DNA of 64,000 nucleotides from an uncultured Christensenella sp. (GTDB lineage Bacteria; Bacillota; Clostridia; Christensenellales; Borkfalkiaceae), in contig CAJTYL010000001.1 in the NCBI GenBank assembly GCA_910583855.1, positions 152,544 through 216,543 on the forward strand, written 5' to 3'. Every line of letters starts with the position of its first letter. The first letter of the stretch is position 1. Positions 25,206-34,100 of the stretch are shown here, piece after piece. The notes under the pieces were generated by a model. That model was not told where the DNA came from. It did not search any database and saw nothing but the letters and a program-made list of their open reading frames with translations. Made by a program: the position numbers and the translations under genes.

Positions 25206-26087
25206 ATGGATTTCTTTGAATATGCAAGCGTTGCGCAAATATTCGTAAACAGCGATACGTGGTACGTTCCGCTTATCGTTGGCGGTCTGTGCTTTTTGAC
25301 TGTTTTCGTATTTCAGGCAGTCGGTCTGTTTATAATTGCGGGTCGCGAGGGGTATAAAAACAGATGGATGGCGTTCGTGCCGTTTTTAAATACCTACTAT
25401 ATCGGCGTTTGCGGTCAGAAGAACAGAACCTTCAAGAGCGTTGATACCAAGATTTTTGCGCTCATTGCCGCCATTTTGGAAGTTTTACTCGTCGTTGGAT
25501 ATGTTTTAAACTATGTTGCAAGGTTTTTATTGATATCTTACAACCTCATTGAATACGTGGACAGTACCAACGGTTATGGTTTGAAGTGGGTAACGGAAAC
25601 GCTTTCAAGCAGTATTCACGAATATCCCGAACTTCTTTGGGCTGGCTGGTGCTTTGAATACTTGGATAAATTCATACTTAGTTTTATGGAGCTTGCTTTC
25701 CTCGTAATGCAGGTATTCACTCTTTCGGCGTTTTTCCAGACGTTTGCCGCAAGACGCTATATGCTTTTCACGATTACGAGTATCCTTTTCCCCGTGCAGG
25801 GCATTTTAATCTTTATTTTAAGAAATAACCGCGGAATGGGCTACCGCGAATTCGTCAGAAGAGAACAGGAACGCCAGTACAGAATGTACCAGCAATATCG
25901 CCGTCAGCAGGACTTTGACCAAAACCCCTACAATCAAAACCCTTATTCAAGAAATCCTTACGAGGGGGAATACGCCGACGGCGTTTCAAATGCGGGGGAC
26001 GGCAACTCAAACCCTAAAGATTCTCCCGACGATCCGTTTTCAGAGTTCGGCAACAGCAATAACTGTAACGACCCGTTTGAAAATTAA
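25206..26087 (+). CDS. Multi-pass membrane protein with Asn/Pro-rich tail
   Basis: A 293-aa protein with about four to five transmembrane helices (first at about 18-45: VPLIVGGLCFLTVFVFQAVG), a cytosolic positive loop, and a low-complexity C terminus from about residue 215 rich in Tyr, Gln, Asn and Pro with short NPY repeats (QNPYNQNPYSRNPY). Family unknown. The start has a strong GAGGAGG. A terminator follows at 26102. Confidence 0.7.
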   Translation: MDFFEYASVAQIFVNSDTWYVPLIVGGLCFLTVFVFQAVGLFIIAGREGYKNRWMAFVPFLNTYYIGVCGQKNRTFKSVDTKIFALIAAILEVLLVVGYVLNYVARFLLISYNLIEYVDSTNGYGLKWVTETLSSSIHEYPELLWAGWCFEYLDKFILSFMELAFLVMQVFTLSAFFQTFAARRYMLFTITSILFPVQGILIFILRNNRGMGYREFVRREQERQYRMYQQYRRQQDFDQNPYNQNPYSRNPYEGEYADGVSNAGDGNSNPKDSPDDPFSEFGNSNNCNDPFEN

Positions 26088-26101
26088 AAGTTAACGACTT
26101 T

Positions 26102-26136
26102 AAAAGAGTACTTTTGAAAAGTACTCTTTTTCTTTA
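26102..26136 (+). terminator. Rho-independent terminator
   Basis: AAAAGAGTACTT/AAGTACTCTTTT hairpin with TTGA loop, followed by TTTCTTT; ends the membrane-protein gene. Confidence 0.9.
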
Positions 26137-26203
26137 CTTTTTCATATCGCGGTGCTATAATTTTAAAAAGAACGTATAAGTTTAAGTTATACTTTGAGGT
26201 TTT

Positions 26204-27499
26204 ATGCAGGAAAGTATTGCGGCAATTGCCACCGCTTCGGGCACGGGCGGGGTTGCCATTATAAGAATAAGCGGCGAGAATAGTCTTGAAATAGCAGGCA
26301 AAATGTTTACGCCTTACAAAAATTTCAAACCCAACTATATGTACGCGGGGCATATCCAAGCCGACGGGTTTACCGACTACGGCTTTTTGGTGTATTTCAA
26401 AGCCCCTAAATCGTTCACGGGCGAGGACGTGGTTGAACTACATTGTCACGGCGGAGTACAGCTTGCTCGCGGCGTTTTGAAAAAGTGTTTGTCTCTCGGC
26501 GCACGTCTTGCGGATAGAGGCGAATTCACTAAACGCGCCTTTTTAAACGGTAAGCTCACCCTTGCTTCTGCCGAGGGTATGGCGGATATGATAAATGCCG
26601 AAAGTCTTGCGCTTCTCCGTGCAGGCAGTATGCTTTACGGTGAAAAACTTTCAAATGAGGTTGAAACTCTTCAAAATTCTCTCAAAGATATTTTAGCGGA
26701 AGTCGCGGTTGAAATCGACTATCCTGAAGAGGACGATGGCGGGCTTGACTTAAAAAAGATTAAGTCGCAGGTCGCCGCATTAAAAGTCGCAACCGACGGA
26801 CTCGTATCAGGATATAAGTGCGGCAAAAAATTAAAAGAGGGCGTAACAGTTGCCATTTGCGGCAAGCCTAACACGGGCAAAAGCTCGCTTTTAAACGCGC
26901 TTTTGGGCTATGATAAAGCTATTGTGTCGGCGGAGGCGGGCACCACGCGCGACGCTGTTGAGGGCGCAATTGATATTGACGGAGTAAAATACAACTTGAT
27001 TGACACCGCAGGTATACGCGAATGCGCGGGCGCGGTCGAGAGTATAGGCATAGAACGCGCAAAAAAAATCGTTACTACGGCCGATATAATTCTTTCCGTA
27101 AGCGAAGGGGAGGATGCAGATCTTCCTGCGGACGTAAGCGGCGAGGTGATAAGGGTTTTCAATAAGTCGGACTTAAAGAAACCCGTCGGCAAGTTCGATA
27201 TTGCCGTGTCCGCAAAGACGGGTAACGGGTTGGATAAACTGAAAAAATTAATTGCGGAAAGAAGCTTCGGCGACATTGCCTTGGATAAGGCGTACGTCGT
27301 TGAAGAAAGACACTACGCGGCGCTTTTAAAGGCGGCAAAAGCGTTAAAGTCTGCAACGGAAAACCTTGAAACTTTAACCCTCGATATAATAGCGGTGGAC
27401 TTGAAAGACGCGTGGGACGCACTCGGTGAAATTACGGGTGAAACCGCGAACGAGGAGATTATTTCAACCGTTTTTTCAAAATTCTGTGTCGGTAAGTAA
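26204..27499 (+). CDS. mnmE: tRNA modification GTPase MnmE
   Basis: With MnmG it makes the cmnm5 group at U34 of tRNAs. The 431-aa chain has the N-terminal formyl-THF-binding domain (TASGTGGVAIIRISG), helical domain, an inserted G domain (P-loop GKPNTGKSSLLN, DTAGIRE, NKSD) and the C-terminal farnesylated-like motif CVGK. The usual partner mnmG is not adjacent. Confidence 0.97.
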   Translation: MQESIAAIATASGTGGVAIIRISGENSLEIAGKMFTPYKNFKPNYMYAGHIQADGFTDYGFLVYFKAPKSFTGEDVVELHCHGGVQLARGVLKKCLSLGARLADRGEFTKRAFLNGKLTLASAEGMADMINAESLALLRAGSMLYGEKLSNEVETLQNSLKDILAEVAVEIDYPEEDDGGLDLKKIKSQVAALKVATDGLVSGYKCGKKLKEGVTVAICGKPNTGKSSLLNALLGYDKAIVSAEAGTTRDAVEGAIDIDGVKYNLIDTAGIRECAGAVESIGIERAKKIVTTADIILSVSEGEDADLPADVSGEVIRVFNKSDLKKPVGKFDIAVSAKTGNGLDKLKKLIAERSFGDIALDKAYVVEERHYAALLKAAKALKSATENLETLTLDIIAVDLKDAWDALGEITGETANEEIISTVFSKFCVGK

Positions 27500-27640
27500 A
27501 AGCGCGAATATGCTTCGCATTACTGCGTCGCGCTTATTCCGCCTTGGTTGCGTACTGTTTAGTATGCGTCATGCGGTCGTCGTTCGCGCTCCTTGTTCTG
27601 TTTGTGTCTCTGCGCTTTTCGCTAAGTGTATAGATGCGTT
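27500..27640. repeat. Palindrome-rich intergenic sequence, candidate interspersed repeat
   Basis: The interval has AAGCGCGA...TCGCGCTT arms (27500 and 27527), a GCGTACTGTTTAGTATGC hairpin (27550-27568) and a GCG-rich tail. It has no coding potential that I accept. Its pattern is like the short repeat units often found between genes in gut Clostridia; no second full copy is in this window. Confidence 0.35.
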
Positions 27641-27687
27641 ATTTCAAGCATATGTGGCGTCCAATCAAAAAAATCGAGGTAAAATCT

Positions 27688-28575
27688 ATGGTAAATTTAG
27701 AGCTTTATAAAGTATTCTATACGGTTGCAAAATGCGGCTCTTTGACCAAAGCCGCACAGGAGTTGTTTATTTCCCAACCCGCCGTATCCCAAGCCGTAAA
27801 GCAGCTTGAAGGTCAGCTCGGCGTTTCCCTTTTCAACCGTACGCATAAAGGCATGGAACTTTCCGCCGGCGGCGGCAAACTTATTTTTAATCAGGTCGAA
27901 GAAGCGCTTGAACTTTTGGAAGAGGCGGAAAACAAGCTTACGGAACTTAAAACGACCGCGACCGGCACCATAAGGATAGGCGCAACCGATTCCATCTTTT
28001 CTCACGTACTTTCGGATAAGCTTGCGCAGTTTAACGAAAAGTACCCCGCTGTAAGACTGGAGCTTATTTCATCCACTTCGCCGAACACCGTAAATCAGCT
28101 CAAAGAAGGGCATTGCGATATTGCTTTCATCAATCTCCCGTTAGAGGATGACGACGTAAGGTTTTACGGTACGGTGTCGCACCTGTCGGACGTGTTTGTG
28201 GCTGGTAAAAAATATTCGGAATTAATGTTTGAAGAAATTCCTTTGAAGCGTTTGCACGATTATCCGCTTTTAATGATTGAAGAAAATACCGTTGCGCGCC
28301 GTGCGCTTGCTTCGTCTGAAGAGATTTTGGGCGTGCACTTCACTCCCGATATCGAAGTTGCCAATTGGGACTTAATGATAAAACTCGTTGCAAAGGGTAT
28401 GGGCGTGGGCTGTATCCCGCGCGAGTATTGCGAAGCCGAGTTTGAAAGCGGGGAGCTGTTCGAGTTGAAAACCACCCCAACGCTTCCCGTCCGCGGAATA
28501 GGCGTTGCAATAGCAAGACACGTGACTCTGTCTTTTGCAATGAAAGAATTTTTAGCAATGTTCAACAAGGATTAA
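27688..28575 (+). CDS. LysR-family transcriptional regulator
   Basis: The ATG at 27688 is preferred (GAGGT seven bases upstream, and VNLELYKVFYTVAKCGSLTKAA is the standard LysR beginning). Residues 1-60 form the winged HTH (AAQELFISQPAVSQAVKQLE); residues about 90-290 are the periplasmic-binding-protein-like effector domain (IRIGATDSIF). CysL/CysB-like or GltC-like sensing cannot be decided. No divergent target gene is present; it reads in the same direction as holA. Confidence 0.93.
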   Translation: MVNLELYKVFYTVAKCGSLTKAAQELFISQPAVSQAVKQLEGQLGVSLFNRTHKGMELSAGGGKLIFNQVEEALELLEEAENKLTELKTTATGTIRIGATDSIFSHVLSDKLAQFNEKYPAVRLELISSTSPNTVNQLKEGHCDIAFINLPLEDDDVRFYGTVSHLSDVFVAGKKYSELMFEEIPLKRLHDYPLLMIEENTVARRALASSEEILGVHFTPDIEVANWDLMIKLVAKGMGVGCIPREYCEAEFESGELFELKTTPTLPVRGIGVAIARHVTLSFAMKEFLAMFNKD

Positions 28576-28585
28576 AGTACTTTTT

Positions 28586-29566
28586 ATGGATTATACCGAG
28601 CTTAAACAAAGCGTATCCGAAGGCGCAAAATCAATTTATCTGTTAGAGGGCGACGACGCGTATTTCAGGATGAAGGGCGAAGAGCAGATTAAATCCGCTT
28701 TTTTGGAAATGCCTGAACTTAACTTTACCTCTTTTGACGGAGAAACATTAAAAGGCGGCGGAATTTCCGCTCTCGTTTCGGCTGTGAAAAATTATCCGTT
28801 TATGGCGGAAAGGCGAATAATAAAGGTAAGCGAGTTTTACCCCACGGAAAACGAATACGAAAAATATCTGAACCCCCTTTTTGAAAACTTTCCGCCTTCC
28901 TCCATTCTTTTAATAGTCAATTCGGGTGCAAAAAAGGGCGTTGATTTAAAACGCAAGCATGCGGTAACTTTTGTCAACTGCGGCAAAGCTGACGCCGAAG
29001 TCGTTTCAAAATGGGTTTATATTACGCTTAGGCGCGCAGGCGTTAATGCCTCTGCCGCCTGTTGCGAGAGCGTAGCCGAGTATTGCCTTTGCAATATGGC
29101 GCGTGTGTCGGTTGAAGTGCAGAAGCTTATCGACTTTAAAAAGACGGGAACCTTAACGTGCGAAGAGGTGGACGCCCTTGTCTTTAAAGACGCAGATTAC
29201 AGAATTTACGAACTAACCAATGCGGTTGCAACCCGCAATTTTACCAAGTTTTGCGAAATTGCGGACGAGCTTCAAAAGAAAGCCGGAGACGAAGTTTTTC
29301 TTTTAAACGGGCTTTTCAACTATTTTAAAAATCTTTTAACGGTTGTCGCTTCCGGCGATAGCGATGCAAACCTTTCTAAGCAGTTAAAGATGAAAGAATA
29401 CGGCGTAAAAAAGAGCCGCGAGCAAGCCGAAAGAATAGGGCAAAGCCGTCTTGAAGAGTTGGTAGAATACGTTTACCGTGCGATTTCCGATATGAAGTGC
29501 GGGCGGTTAACTCCTCAAAGCGCCATGCAAACGGTCCAAAATGCAATATTTTTCGGGATTGGATGA
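28586..29566 (+). CDS. holA: DNA polymerase III delta subunit
   Basis: The clamp-loader delta subunit, 326 aa. Recognised from IYLLEGDDAYFRMKGEEQIKSA at the N terminus, the FMAERRIIKVSEF strand, and the C-terminal helical collar domain (RLTPQSAMQTVQNAIF). Delta subunits lack a working P-loop, and none is seen. No good SD; ATG is 10 nt after the LysR stop. Confidence 0.9.
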   Translation: MDYTELKQSVSEGAKSIYLLEGDDAYFRMKGEEQIKSAFLEMPELNFTSFDGETLKGGGISALVSAVKNYPFMAERRIIKVSEFYPTENEYEKYLNPLFENFPPSSILLIVNSGAKKGVDLKRKHAVTFVNCGKADAEVVSKWVYITLRRAGVNASAACCESVAEYCLCNMARVSVEVQKLIDFKKTGTLTCEEVDALVFKDADYRIYELTNAVATRNFTKFCEIADELQKKAGDEVFLLNGLFNYFKNLLTVVASGDSDANLSKQLKMKEYGVKKSREQAERIGQSRLEELVEYVYRAISDMKCGRLTPQSAMQTVQNAIFFGIG

Positions 29567-29652
29567 AATTAGATAGGCGTAAACGCTTTATTTTTTTAAA
29601 TTTAAATTATATAATATAGTTAAATATCGTAATCTTTTATGTGGTGAACGGA

Positions 29653-30468
29653 ATGGGTAATTTAGGAGAAAGATTTCAAAAATTTTTTGACAGCTTCGGA
29701 CAGAACTGGGCAGGATATTTGTTACAGTTTATTTTGATTGCCGCCGTATTTTACTACGTTTTTAAAATTTTAAAGGTGAATAAAGGCGGTAAGTTTATAG
29801 CGGTTGTAACGGTCGCCGTTATAGTAAGCGGCTTGGCATTCGCGCTTACCGATACGTTCTCGCAAGAACTCCTGTTTATAGTCATTTTAATGATTGCGCT
29901 TTTGATTTTTACTATGTTCCATACCGAAATCAAGCGTGCGTTATTGGACTCTAACGTAAAAAAGAGCAAAAAGCAGGACAGTATTACGGTAACGGGCGTT
30001 GAACTCATTATCGAGGAAACCGTCCGCGCAGTGCAGAATATGTCAAAGAAAGACGTAGGCGCGCTTATAGTTCTTTCAAACGAGAACCTTCCGGAAGGCA
30101 TAATTGAAAGCGGTACCGTCGTAAACGCCGACATTACCGCGCAAATGATTGAGGCTGTTTTCTATCCGAAAGCGCCATTGCACGACGGCGCTATGGTAAT
30201 AGAAGGTACCAAAATTTATGCGGCGGGTTGCTTTTTGCCCCTTGCGCAGAGTGAAAAACTTCCCAAAGATATGGGCAGCCGCCACCGCGCAGCGCTCGGA
30301 GTAACGTCGGTCGCAAGCGTTACGGCAATAGTCGTATCCGAAGAAACGGGCATAATCTCAATAGCGAAGAACGGCGTTATAAGAAAGAAGTACGCCGATG
30401 CGGCGGACATTAAAAACGCGCTTTCGGAATACTACTGGTCAGATCTTACCGCGGAGGGCAAGTTATGA
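29653..30468 (+). CDS. cdaA: Diadenylate cyclase CdaA
   Basis: Makes c-di-AMP from two ATP. The chain has three N-terminal transmembrane helices and a DAC domain with the metal/ATP motif HDGAM (about residue 180) and RHRAALG (about 213). GTG at 29641 is a possible earlier start. It overlaps the next short ORF by ATGA, in the place where cdaR normally stands; see the next entry. Confidence 0.94.
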   Translation: MGNLGERFQKFFDSFGQNWAGYLLQFILIAAVFYYVFKILKVNKGGKFIAVVTVAVIVSGLAFALTDTFSQELLFIVILMIALLIFTMFHTEIKRALLDSNVKKSKKQDSITVTGVELIIEETVRAVQNMSKKDVGALIVLSNENLPEGIIESGTVVNADITAQMIEAVFYPKAPLHDGAMVIEGTKIYAAGCFLPLAQSEKLPKDMGSRHRAALGVTSVASVTAIVVSEETGIISIAKNGVIRKKYADAADIKNALSEYYWSDLTAEGKL

Positions 30469-30572
30469 AAAAGTTCACAAATTTTTTAGTCGGCTTGTTT
30501 ACCAAGCACATTCCCATCAAAATACTTGCAGTAGCGCTTGCGGTGTTTGCGGTTTTGGTTTTAAATTTGTGA
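30465..30572 (+). CDS. Truncated CdaR (YbbR) remnant: membrane anchor only
   Basis: A 35-codon ORF starting inside the cdaA stop (ATGA). The product MKKFTNFLVGLFTKHIPIKI continues into one hydrophobic helix and stops. It resembles the N-terminal membrane anchor of CdaR/YbbR (basic residues, then IKILAVALAVF), the activator encoded next to cdaA in Firmicutes, but no YbbR domain follows. Either a minimal regulator or a relic. Confidence 0.55.
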   Translation: MKKFTNFLVGLFTKHIPIKILAVALAVFAVLVLNL

Positions 30573-30579
30573 GGAGTCT

Positions 30580-31746
30580 ATGAATACGATAAAAATTCCC
30601 GATATTCTTTTGCCTTCCGACGGAATAGATATGACCGCTTGGGCGGTCAACGCGTGCGACCAGTACACTTCGGATTGCGCTTATTGGAAAGAGGTTGAAA
30701 GAATAACGGGAGGAAAGCCCTCGACGTATAACTTAATATTTCCCGAGATTTATCTCAACGACCGGCCCGAAAAGCGTATCGCGCGCATCAACAAGACTAT
30801 GCACGAATACCTTTCGGGCGGCGTTTTTAAAAAGGTATCCGGTGGATTTATCTTGGTTGAACGCACTACGCCTTCGGGCACCCGCACGGGCGTAGTACTC
30901 AGTATCGACCTTGAAGATTATTCGTTTTCGGTCGGCGCAAAAACGCCTATCCGTTCCACCGAGGACACGATTTTAGAGCGAATACCTCCCCGCGTTAGAA
31001 TAAGGGAGAACGCTCCTTTGGAGCTTCCGCATGTAATGCTTCTTTATAACGATGAAAAAAACTCGGTTTTAAACGTAGCAGAGCGCGGTAAAGTTTTATA
31101 CGACTTTGATTTATCGTGCGGCGGCGGACACGTAAAAGGCACTTTTATTACAAATTCGGAAGAAGTTAAAAATGCCTTTTATAATACCGACGGTAATCTT
31201 TTATTTGCGGTGGGCGACGGCAACCATTCCCTTGCAACCGCAAAAAAATGCTGGGAGAAATTGAAACCTAGGCTTACCGAAAAGGAACTGGAAAACCACC
31301 CCGCGCGTTTCGCTTTGGCGGAAGCCGTCAACGTGTTTGACAATGCTTTGAAATTCGAGCCTATCCACAGATTTGTGAAAACGGATAATCCCGAAGAGTT
31401 TTTAAACGTTTTGCAAACCTCGGGCAGCGGGAAAGCGTATATTGTAGTGAAGGGGGTAAAATCGGAAGTACCCTTCAACGCAAATACTCCCGCAGGCATA
31501 AGGGAGCTTGATGCCAACGTTTCGGAGTTTATTTCACGGTACGGCGGCGAAGTGGATTATATCCACGGAGAGGATGATTTAATAAAATTAACCGAAAACG
31601 GCGGTGTCGGAGTTTTACTTCCCGCTATAGAAAAGAACGCATTTTTCCGCCTTATAGAAATGGGCGGCAACCTTCCCAGAAAAACTTTTTCAATGGGCGA
31701 GGGTTTTGAAAAGCGGTACTATATCGAGGCAAAAGAGATAATTTAA
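30580..31746 (+). CDS. DUF1015 family protein
   Basis: The 388-aa sequence matches DUF1015: WAVNACDQYTSDCAYWKEVE, PSTYNLIFPEIYL, VGDGNHSLATAK with the conserved Asp-Gly-Asn-His, and the C-terminal HGEDDL stretch. This family is often linked to serine metabolism genes (SerC/SerA) in Clostridia, but its activity is unproved. GAGGAG precedes the ATG; lysC follows after 8 nt. Confidence 0.88.
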   Translation: MNTIKIPDILLPSDGIDMTAWAVNACDQYTSDCAYWKEVERITGGKPSTYNLIFPEIYLNDRPEKRIARINKTMHEYLSGGVFKKVSGGFILVERTTPSGTRTGVVLSIDLEDYSFSVGAKTPIRSTEDTILERIPPRVRIRENAPLELPHVMLLYNDEKNSVLNVAERGKVLYDFDLSCGGGHVKGTFITNSEEVKNAFYNTDGNLLFAVGDGNHSLATAKKCWEKLKPRLTEKELENHPARFALAEAVNVFDNALKFEPIHRFVKTDNPEEFLNVLQTSGSGKAYIVVKGVKSEVPFNANTPAGIRELDANVSEFISRYGGEVDYIHGEDDLIKLTENGGVGVLLPAIEKNAFFRLIEMGGNLPRKTFSMGEGFEKRYYIEAKEII

Positions 31747-31754
31747 GGAAAAAT

Positions 31755-33074
31755 ATGTCAGTTAAGGTTTGTAAATTCGGCGGTACGTCTATGGCGGACG
31801 GCAACGTCATAAACGGCGTAAAGAAAATAATAGACGCCGACGCACGGCGTAAATACGTCGTCGTTTCAGCGCCGGGTAAAAGATATTCGGGTGATACGAA
31901 GGTAACCGACCTGTTGTACGCGTGCCATAAAGAGCTTGTTGAAAAAGGCTCTTGCAAGAACGGCTTTGCCGCCGTCCGCGCACGCTTTAATTCTCTCGTA
32001 AAAGAGCTGAATATCCCTTTTGAAATTAACGCTCTTTTGGACGAAACGGAAGCGGCGATTGACAGTGAAAGGAGTGAGGATTTTACCGCTTCGCGCGGGG
32101 AATACCTCTGCGCTCGCATAGTCGCGGAAGTTCTGGGCGCAACGTTCATTGACGCAAAGGACGTAATATTTTTTAACGAAGACGGCAGTCTGAACGGCGA
32201 AAAATCCTATAAAGCCATATCGTTTGCCGTTTCGGGTGCAGAGCGCGCCGTAATCCCGGGCTTTTACGGCAAGGGTTACGACGGCAAGGTTAAAACCTTT
32301 TCCCGCGGCGGTTCGGATATTTCGGGCTCGATAATCGCGCGTGCTGTAAACGCCACCGTTTACGAAAATTGGACGGACGTTTCGGGTTTTCTTGCATGCG
32401 ACCCACGCATTGTAGAGAGTCCCGTAAAAATGAAAACCATATCCTATAAGGAATTGCGCGAGCTTAGTTATATGGGCGCAAACGTTCTGCACAGCGACAG
32501 TATCTTTCCGTTGCGCAAGGCAAATATACCTATTCAGATAAAGAACACGTTCCGCCCTCAGGACGCTGGCACGTCAATCGTACCTAGCGCCAAGTATACG
32601 CCAAGCGGTAATCTCGTAACGGGCGTAGCGGGCAAGAAGAATTTTACGGTTATCTTCATTGAAAAATCGCATATGAACGCCGAAGTGGGCTTTATGTGCA
32701 AAGTTTTAAGCGTATTAGTCGAGGAAGAAATTTCTATCGAACATATCCCGTCCGGCATCGATACAATGTCTTTGGTGGTTGAAAGCAACGATTTATCAAA
32801 GGAAAAGCTTGAAACCGTCATTGAAAAGATTAAAAGCGCGGTTGCCCCCGACGTTATCCGCGTAATTGAAGATATCGCTTTAATTGCCACGGTAGGTCAC
32901 GGAATGTCCTCGTCCGTCGGAACTTCGGCAAGGCTCTTCAACGCAATAGCGGCTGCCGATATCAATATTAAAATGATTGACCAAGGTTCAAGCGAACTAA
33001 ACATAATCGTAGGCGTGCGCAACGACGACTACGAAAAATGTATTCGCGCCATTTACTCAGAATTTTTTAAATAA
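31755..33074 (+). CDS. lysC: Aspartate kinase
   Basis: Phosphorylates aspartate at the entry to Lys/Thr/Met synthesis. The first domain (about 1-290) shows KFGGTSMAD and the catalytic-type FSRGGSDISGS; the last ~150 residues hold two ACT domains (SIEHIPSGIDTMSLVV; IALIATVGHGM, LNIIVGV), consistent with feedback regulation. It lies directly before the ComEC-like gene and aromatic operon, so it may share their transcript. Confidence 0.96.
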   Translation: MSVKVCKFGGTSMADGNVINGVKKIIDADARRKYVVVSAPGKRYSGDTKVTDLLYACHKELVEKGSCKNGFAAVRARFNSLVKELNIPFEINALLDETEAAIDSERSEDFTASRGEYLCARIVAEVLGATFIDAKDVIFFNEDGSLNGEKSYKAISFAVSGAERAVIPGFYGKGYDGKVKTFSRGGSDISGSIIARAVNATVYENWTDVSGFLACDPRIVESPVKMKTISYKELRELSYMGANVLHSDSIFPLRKANIPIQIKNTFRPQDAGTSIVPSAKYTPSGNLVTGVAGKKNFTVIFIEKSHMNAEVGFMCKVLSVLVEEEISIEHIPSGIDTMSLVVESNDLSKEKLETVIEKIKSAVAPDVIRVIEDIALIATVGHGMSSSVGTSARLFNAIAAADINIKMIDQGSSELNIIVGVRNDDYEKCIRAIYSEFFK

Positions 33075-33086
33075 ACAGTTTCAAAA

Positions 33087-34100
33087 ATGCCGCAAAAGAA
33101 AAAGCGCAAGTTATCGCGTCACCATATAATCATTATCATAATATCGGGAATAATGCTTGTTGCGACTATTTCCGTTTTCGCTGTCAACTCGTTTATTCCT
33201 CTTAAATATCTATCGTCTTTCTTAGTTTTCGGTAATCCGAACGAAGAGGGACTTTTACGCGTAAATTTCGTGGACGTCGGCAACGGCGACTGTACGATTA
33301 TTGAGCTTCCCGACGGAAAAATTCTTATGATTGACGGCGGCGACGGAACGCACGCCCACAACGCCAAAATTTTAAAGGAGCTCAACAGCCGTAACGTCGA
33401 TAACATAGATTATCTGATATGTTCATCTGTAGAAAACGGCTCTTGCGGCGGTTTAAAGGAGATTTTAAATTATAAAACCGTCGATAAAATATTTGCGCCT
33501 TACAGTCCCGTAACGTATATTTCCGAAGGCTTCAAACACTTTACGGACGCGATTAAGCAGCTCGATAAAGAAATTTCCTATTGTGAATACGGCGTCGGGA
33601 TAGAGGGCAAGGGTTACTCGTTCTGTTTTCTTTCGCCGGATTCCCACCTTTACGAGGGCGGAGAATACGGTACGCTTCTGAATTCCCCGACCGAACAAAA
33701 TATCAAAAACGCTTCCGCGGTGATTTGGCTTGAATGCGACGGCGTAAATTTTATGTTTTTAGGCAATACGGGACAAGCCGTTCAGAAAAAATTGATTAAT
33801 TATTACAACGTTTCGGGTTTGGAGTTCGGCGGTCGTACGATTGATTTAACTAAGTGTGATATTTTAAAAATGTCCGATCACGGGTCTAAAGAAGGCGCCT
33901 TCGCACAGTTTATTGATTTATTAAATCCGCATACGGCAATAATTTCGGTAGGTGAAAACGGTCGCGGCAACCCAACGCTTGCGGCGATTGCTAACGCGCA
34001 GAAGAATGTGGGCGACGAACTTTACAGAACGGACGAGCTCGGCACTATAACAGTAACCGTAAAGGGCGGAAATTACGAAATTTCAAAGGAGAAACAATGA
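33087..34100 (+). CDS. ComEC/Rec2-type metallo-beta-lactamase-fold protein missing metal ligands
   Basis: One N-terminal transmembrane helix (about 15-38) is followed by a ComEC-C-terminal-like domain: VNFVDVGNGDCTIIELPDGK, LICSSVENGSCGGLKE, FMFLGNTGQ, KMSDHGSKEG, AIISVGENGRGNP, LYRTDELGTI. In active relatives these are THPHADHIGG, FTGD, VGHHGSK and YGHPHP. Thus the HxHxDH, the bridging Asp and the downstream His ligands are mostly gone, pointing to a non-hydrolytic protein. It lies between lysC and aroC and overlaps aroC by ATGA. Confidence 0.85.
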   Translation: MPQKKKRKLSRHHIIIIIISGIMLVATISVFAVNSFIPLKYLSSFLVFGNPNEEGLLRVNFVDVGNGDCTIIELPDGKILMIDGGDGTHAHNAKILKELNSRNVDNIDYLICSSVENGSCGGLKEILNYKTVDKIFAPYSPVTYISEGFKHFTDAIKQLDKEISYCEYGVGIEGKGYSFCFLSPDSHLYEGGEYGTLLNSPTEQNIKNASAVIWLECDGVNFMFLGNTGQAVQKKLINYYNVSGLEFGGRTIDLTKCDILKMSDHGSKEGAFAQFIDLLNPHTAIISVGENGRGNPTLAAIANAQKNVGDELYRTDELGTITVTVKGGNYEISKEKQ

